From Methanobacteriota archaeon (lineage in GTDB: Archaea > Thermoplasmatota > Thermoplasmata > RBG-16-68-12): a stretch of 10,287 nt of DNA. A model generated the notes under the pieces. It was not told where the DNA came from and did not search any database. It saw only the letters and a program-made list of their open reading frames with translations. Both the position numbers and the translations under genes were made by a program. Shown here in pieces: positions 7,155 to 10,287 of the stretch. Each line of letters opens with the position of its first letter. Within the stretch, counting starts at the first letter, position 1. The stretch spans positions 1 through 10,287 of the forward strand of contig VBMR01000092.1 of NCBI GenBank assembly GCA_005878325.1, given 5' to 3'.

Positions 7155-8741
7155 CTACGAGTCCACAGGCGCTTCCATGAGGTATTCGATCGAGGCGGGC
7201 CGGAAGGAATTCGCAGATTTCTGAACCTCTTCCTGCGGGACTTCCGGGATCGGTTCGGCAGAGGCGTCGTTTGGTGTGGGCTCCGGCGGTTTCTCGGGAG
7301 CCGAATCGGGAGATTTCTCGACAGGCGCCGCGGGGAGTTCCTCCACCGGTTCGGCCGGCATCTCCCTCGCGGGTTCGATCGCAGACTTTTCCCCAGAGTC
7401 CCTGAACTCGACCGCGGGCACCTCGGCGGGGATTGGGGGCTCGGGAGATTTCTCGGGAGCCGCGTCTGGGGCTACTTTCACTGGTTCGGGCGGCGTCTCT
7501 TTCGCCGGTTCCACCTGTGGTTTCTCCGCGGATTCTTTGAGGTCGCTCGCGGGCGATTCTGCGGGGCCGCGCGCGGGCTCCAGAGGTTTCTCGGGAGGTG
7601 CCTCCTCGGGCTCCTTCACCGGTTCGGGCAGCGTCTCCTTCGCCCCTTCGACCGATGGCTTCTCCGCGGCGTCCTTCGCGTCACCCGCGACTGGTTCTGC
7701 GGGGCTGACCGCAGGTTGCGCGGATGCCGCGGGGGTTTTCTGGCTCGGTTCCGAAGGCAGGACCTTCTTCCCCTTCGGGGGCCGGTTGCGTCCCCACCGC
7801 TTCCGGAGGGGCGGGTAGGCGAGCAAGCCGACAATCGTGCCGACGGTCCCCACGACGATCAGGATTTGGAGGAGCGCCTGGCCCTGGTGGTTCCCGATCA
7901 CCGGCGGTCCCGAGATGATCCGCGGGGCGTTCAGGTCCACGCGGAACGGAATCGTGACCGTCCCGACGTTCCCCGCGGCATCGAAGGCCCGTACGACCAA
8001 CACGTGCGGTCCCGCGGCCGAGGGTCCGGACGTGCTCGTGTTCGTGCCGACCGGAACGAAGGGGCTGCCGTCGATGCTGATCTCGTACCGGAGGATGCCG
8101 GACCCGGAATCCGATCCGGTCCAGGAGATCGTCGCGTCCGGTGGGACCGGGTCCTGGAGGGTCGCCCGTTCCACCGTGGGGGCGGTCGAATCCACGTCGA
8201 TCGAGACGGACTCGATCGGTCCCAGGTTGCCCAGCGCGTAGTGGGCCTGGTATCGAATCACGTGTCGGCCCTCGGCCACGAGGAACGGCGCGGAGTACGT
8301 CCCCCAGGGTCCGTCATCGAGCTGATAGGCAATCGACGAGAGGCTCCCGCTCGGGCCGTCCGGACCGAGCGAGACGGACGGGGAGGAGACGTACCATCCC
8401 GAGGAACCCGACGTCCCGGTGATGGAGTGCGTCACGACGGGCGCCTGGGTATCGATGAGGAAGCTCGCATTCGATGCCGCCTCCACGTTCCCGGCCGCGT
8501 CCGTCGCCTGGTATCCGATGGAGTGGAACCCGTCCGTGGACACGGTGAAAGGAACGGAATAGGCCGTCCACGGGCCGCCGTCCGTGCGGACCTGGATCCC
8601 GGCGACGCCCGAACCAAGGTCGGTCGCGACCAGGGCGACCGTCACCGCGGTGCGGTACCATCCGTCCCCGCCGATCGTGCCCGTCAGGGCGACGCGCGTC
8701 GTCGGCGGGCCCGCATCGATCCCGAATTGGATCTTCTGCTC
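7155..8741 (-). CDS. C-terminal part of the second surface protein: Ig-like repeats, membrane helix, repetitive Pro/Glu/Lys tail (frameshifted from the N-terminal part)
   Basis: From about 8741 this frame continues the gene that starts at 10090. It begins at EQKIQFGIDAGPPTT, which aligns with the end of Ig-like repeat 1 of the paralogue (TKSRTFSIDTVAPVT). Three full repeats follow, with patterns such as GGDGWYRTAVTVALVATD, then a hydrophobic helix (ALLQILIVVGTVGTIVGLLAY, encoded near 7818-7880), a basic stop-transfer patch (RKRWGRNRPPKGKK) and a tail of about 210 residues rich in Pro, Glu, Ala and Lys with 45-46-residue repeats. By topology the tail is cytoplasmic, much longer than the 43-residue tail of the paralogue. 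The frame stays open upstream to 9053, but that stretch has no domain character and overlaps the real N-terminal frame. No natural start is evident, so I treat this as the 3' portion of one broken gene. Confidence 0.8.
   Translation of the reverse strand, partial: EQKIQFGIDAGPPTTRVALTGTIGGDGWYRTAVTVALVATDLGSGVAGIQVRTDGGPWTAYSVPFTVSTDGFHSIGYQATDAAGNVEAASNASFLIDTQAPVVTHSITGTSGSSGWYVSSPSVSLGPDGPSGSLSSIAYQLDDGPWGTYSAPFLVAEGRHVIRYQAHYALGNLGPIESVSIDVDSTAPTVERATLQDPVPPDATISWTGSDSGSGILRYEISIDGSPFVPVGTNTSTSGPSAAGPHVLVVRAFDAAGNVGTVTIPFRVDLNAPRIISGPPVIGNHQGQALLQILIVVGTVGTIVGLLAYPPLRKRWGRNRPPKGKKVLPSEPSQKTPAASAQPAVSPAEPVAGDAKDAAEKPSVEGAKETLPEPVKEPEEAPPEKPLEPARGPAESPASDLKESAEKPQVEPAKETPPEPVKVAPDAAPEKSPEPPIPAEVPAVEFRDSGEKSAIEPAREMPAEPVEELPAAPVEKSPDSAPEKPPEPTPNDASAEPIPEVPQEEVQKSANSFRPASIEYLMEAPVDS
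7290..7690 (-). repeat. Three tandem 45-46-codon repeats in the Pro/Glu/Lys-rich tail
   Basis: The anchor CACYGGTTCGG recurs on the plus strand at 7344, 7479 and 7617, spacings of 135 and 138 bases, both multiples of three. In protein the units read as EKPSVEGAKETLPEPVKEP, EKPQVEPAKETPPEPVKV and EKSAIEPAREMPAEPVEEL, each followed by a Pro/Glu-rich spacer. The copies have diverged, so the array is not a recent expansion; the preserved reading frame points to selection on the protein. The unit boundaries given are approximate. Confidence 0.7.
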
Positions 8742-10090
8742 ACCGTCACGGGCGTCAGGTACCAGTTGTCGATGCCGATCGTGCCCGACAGGTTCGCCCA
8801 CGTCCTCGGGGGCGTGAGGTCCGGAGGCGGGATCGCGCCGCCGAAGTCCGGGGCCCACGAGACCCGCGGGAGTCCCCCGCCCGCGCCGAGCAGGCCTTTC
8901 GAATTCCGCACCGCGTTCCAGGAGGTCGCGTCCCAGTTGTCGACCACACCGAGAGAGAGGAAGATCCGGTCCATGTCCCTCGCCCACGGGTTGTCGCGGC
9001 CCGGCGGGTCGATCGGGAATCCCCAGGCCTGTTGGAATTCGTCCTCGAGCCATCCGTGTTGGGGACTGAACTCGGTCGAAAGGGCGTAGACGGACCAGCC
9101 CGTGTTGTCGACGACGTAGCCGCCGAAGTCTTGGAAGGCCTGGGCGACGATCTTTGCGGCGTCCGTCTCCAGGCCCATCGAGCCGATGTCGACCGACGGC
9201 GGGAGCGCGAGGAGAGAGCCCATCCGGAGCGCGGGATTCCGGCCGCGGTAGCAGCCGGCGGCGCAGCTGTCCGCCGCCGACGCGGGCCAGCGGAAGCCTC
9301 GGGTCACGTCATCGTAGTACAGGTTGTCCGACCCGTCCAGGTTCACCTTCATCGCATGGGGGATCCGCCCGCCCGGCACGAGCTCCCCGGAGCGGATCGT
9401 CCCGCCGATCGAGGAGAGCATGGAGCCGCCGTGTCCCCCGGAGAAGCCGGGGCCGTAGAGGTCCTCCCGGGTCTGGGACCACCACATCGTCGCTGAGCCG
9501 CCCTGCGTGCACCGCGCCATGGGCTGCCCCTGGATCAGGGTGCGATTGTCCCCCGCGAGGATCGCGGTCGCAAAGTTCGGCGTCCATCCGGGGCGGGCCG
9601 CCGGCACGACGAAGTCCGCCGGGAGGGGAGCCTCGAACAAGGCGCCGCCTTCCACGCTGCAGCGGCTCCCGCCGTTCCATGCGTCGTCGTTGTAGAAGAA
9701 CTTCGTCCGCGGGGCATCCGGCGTCAGGATGATCACGTCCTGGTCCACGGTCATGCCCCAGTCGCGGGCCCGGGTGATATTCGCGGGGACGAACCGGGCG
9801 CCCGCTCCGATCGGCAGGTTCCAGATGCTGTCATTCGCGAAGGGCCACAGGGTCGCGAAGCGTTCTCCGGCCCGCGGCGTCCCGGCCGCCGACGGGAAGA
9901 GCGTCGGGCCCGCACTGGAGAGCGTGGGATGGCCTTCGACGAAACCGTCGAGGAGGAGGGCGAGCGATCCGATTAGGAGTAGGCCGATGACCACCGCGAC
10001 GCCGGCGCGCGCGGCCCCAGGCCTTGGCCGGAATGAATGGCCACCCACGGGGCGATTGCAGGCTGCCCTGATTTTCGAAATCCTGGGCAC
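8684..10090 (-). CDS. N-terminal part of the second surface protein: unknown domain shared with the gene at 6-2546
   Basis: The frame gives 468 residues, of which about 1-451 are authentic. Residues 30-48 form a membrane anchor after a basic N-terminus. Residues about 78-420 are the large domain also seen in the first surface protein: LWPFANDSIWNLPIG (81-95), HGGS (220-223), His245 in IPHAMK, RMGSLLALPP (289-298), and cysteines 144 and 194 at matching places. A CAAGC pair (276/280) is present only here. The first Ig-like repeat starts at LTPPRTWANLSGT and reads normally to NWYLTPVTVS, after which the frame gives an Arg-rich end with a stop near 8684. The paralogue and the -2684-side frame beyond 8741 show the natural continuation, with about 50 residues missing between. 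The GTG at 10090 follows a TATA-like box; a GTG at 10048 is another possible start. Confidence 0.88.
   Translation of the reverse strand: MPRISKIRAACNRPVGGHSFRPRPGAARAGVAVVIGLLLIGSLALLLDGFVEGHPTLSSAGPTLFPSAAGTPRAGERFATLWPFANDSIWNLPIGAGARFVPANITRARDWGMTVDQDVIILTPDAPRTKFFYNDDAWNGGSRCSVEGGALFEAPLPADFVVPAARPGWTPNFATAILAGDNRTLIQGQPMARCTQGGSATMWWSQTREDLYGPGFSGGHGGSMLSSIGGTIRSGELVPGGRIPHAMKVNLDGSDNLYYDDVTRGFRWPASAADSCAAGCYRGRNPALRMGSLLALPPSVDIGSMGLETDAAKIVAQAFQDFGGYVVDNTGWSVYALSTEFSPQHGWLEDEFQQAWGFPIDPPGRDNPWARDMDRIFLSLGVVDNWDATSWNAVRNSKGLLGAGGGLPRVSWAPDFGGAIPPPDLTPPRTWANLSGTIGIDNWYLTPVTVSRRSNSGSMRARRRRASP
8733..8748 (-). other. Frameshift and deletion junction inside Ig-like repeat 1
   Basis: Upstream of this point the gene reads NWYLTPVTVS in one frame; downstream it reads EQKIQFGIDAGPPTT in the frame one base back. 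Aligned with repeat 1 of the protein at 6-2546, the first matches NWYLSSVGVTVS and the second TKSRTFSIDTVAPVT, while the 50 residues that lie between in the paralogue are absent. Restoring the frame requires a lost length equal to 3n+1, so 151 or 154 bases fit best. Whether this is a real mutation or an assembly collapse between repeats cannot be decided here. Confidence 0.7.
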
Positions 10091-10123
10091 CAGCGAGGAA
10101 CGAGTAGGGAACCTGAGGCACCC

Positions 10124-10130
10124 TATATAC
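10124..10130 (-). promoter_or_regulatory. TATA-like box of the second surface-protein gene
   Basis: The minus strand reads GGTATATAGGG, a near-consensus archaeal box in GC-rich DNA, centred about 37 bases before the GTG at 10090. Transcription would start near 10100, leaving a leader of about 10 bases without an evident ribosome binding site. Confidence 0.6.
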
Positions 10131-10137
10131 CGCTTCG

Positions 10138-10287
10138 GGTACGCACATCGAAGGGGAGTGGGCGTTCTCCAGGAGAAAATCGACGGAATGTGGGACGTTG
10201 GTGTCGCGGAATCGTCACCCGCGTCCCAGGGAAGACGCGGACGCGCTACCCCGTCCGTCTCCTTCTCCAGGGGGCCCGAGGACCTAC
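10138..10287. other. Upstream region without a recognisable gene, with one dyad
   Basis: No frame in these 150 bases looks like protein. The one notable element is TTCTCCAGGAGAA (10165-10177), a perfect 6-base dyad with one central base, about 40 bases upstream of the TATA-like box of the gene at 8684-10090. TTCTCCAGG recurs at 10263-10271. The dyad could be a regulator site, but it is short and may be chance. Confidence 0.35.

Noticed and set aside
7276..7818. A 180-codon plus-strand frame rich in Gly and Ser opposite the repetitive tail
   Set aside because: Its repeats mirror those of the Pro/Glu/Lys tail on the minus strand, which is joined in frame to Ig-like repeats and a membrane helix.

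Overview
The window most likely comes from a GC-rich archaeon, possibly of the Thermoplasmatota. All five loci have an A/T-rich TATA-like box roughly 27-44 bases upstream of the start codon. Several starts are GTG or TTG at distances typical of leaderless archaeal transcripts. Clear Shine-Dalgarno sites and bacterial -35/-10 pairs are missing. The lineage is an inference; the archaeal promoter style is better supported.

Layout. Positions 6-2546 (minus) encode an 846-residue cell-surface protein: an N-terminal membrane anchor, a large extracellular domain of unknown function, four Ig-like (OmpL47-type) repeats, a Pro/Ala stalk, a C-terminal membrane helix and a short charged tail. The 296-base gap upstream (2547-2842) holds its TATA box and at least four imperfect copies of a 17-base motif. 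Positions 2843-4138 (minus) encode a 12-helix polysaccharide flippase. A compact divergent promoter region (4139-4267) separates it from a multi-helix membrane protein (plus, 4268 to 5947 or 5973) that looks like a GT-C-type glycosyltransferase and carries a probable frameshift near its 3' end. After a 150-base gap with a strong TATA box comes a class I SAM methyltransferase (plus, 6124-7128). It converges on a second surface protein (minus, 7155-10090), a paralogue of the first. This locus is broken by a frameshift combined with an apparent loss of about 50 residues inside its first Ig-like repeat, and its cytoplasmic tail is long, Pro/Glu/Lys-rich and built of 45-46-residue repeats. The last 150 bases (10138-10287) hold no recognisable gene.

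Reading of the whole. Flippase, GT-C-like enzyme and methyltransferase form a plausible glycan assembly, export and decoration set, placed between two copies of one large surface-protein architecture. The simplest model is a cell-envelope locus in which the surface proteins are glycosylated, or are displayed together with the exported glycan. This is inferred from context. The large N-terminal domain shared by the two surface proteins is the least explained component. Two apparent frameshifts in 10 kb also mean that sequence or assembly error must be excluded before either is given biological meaning.
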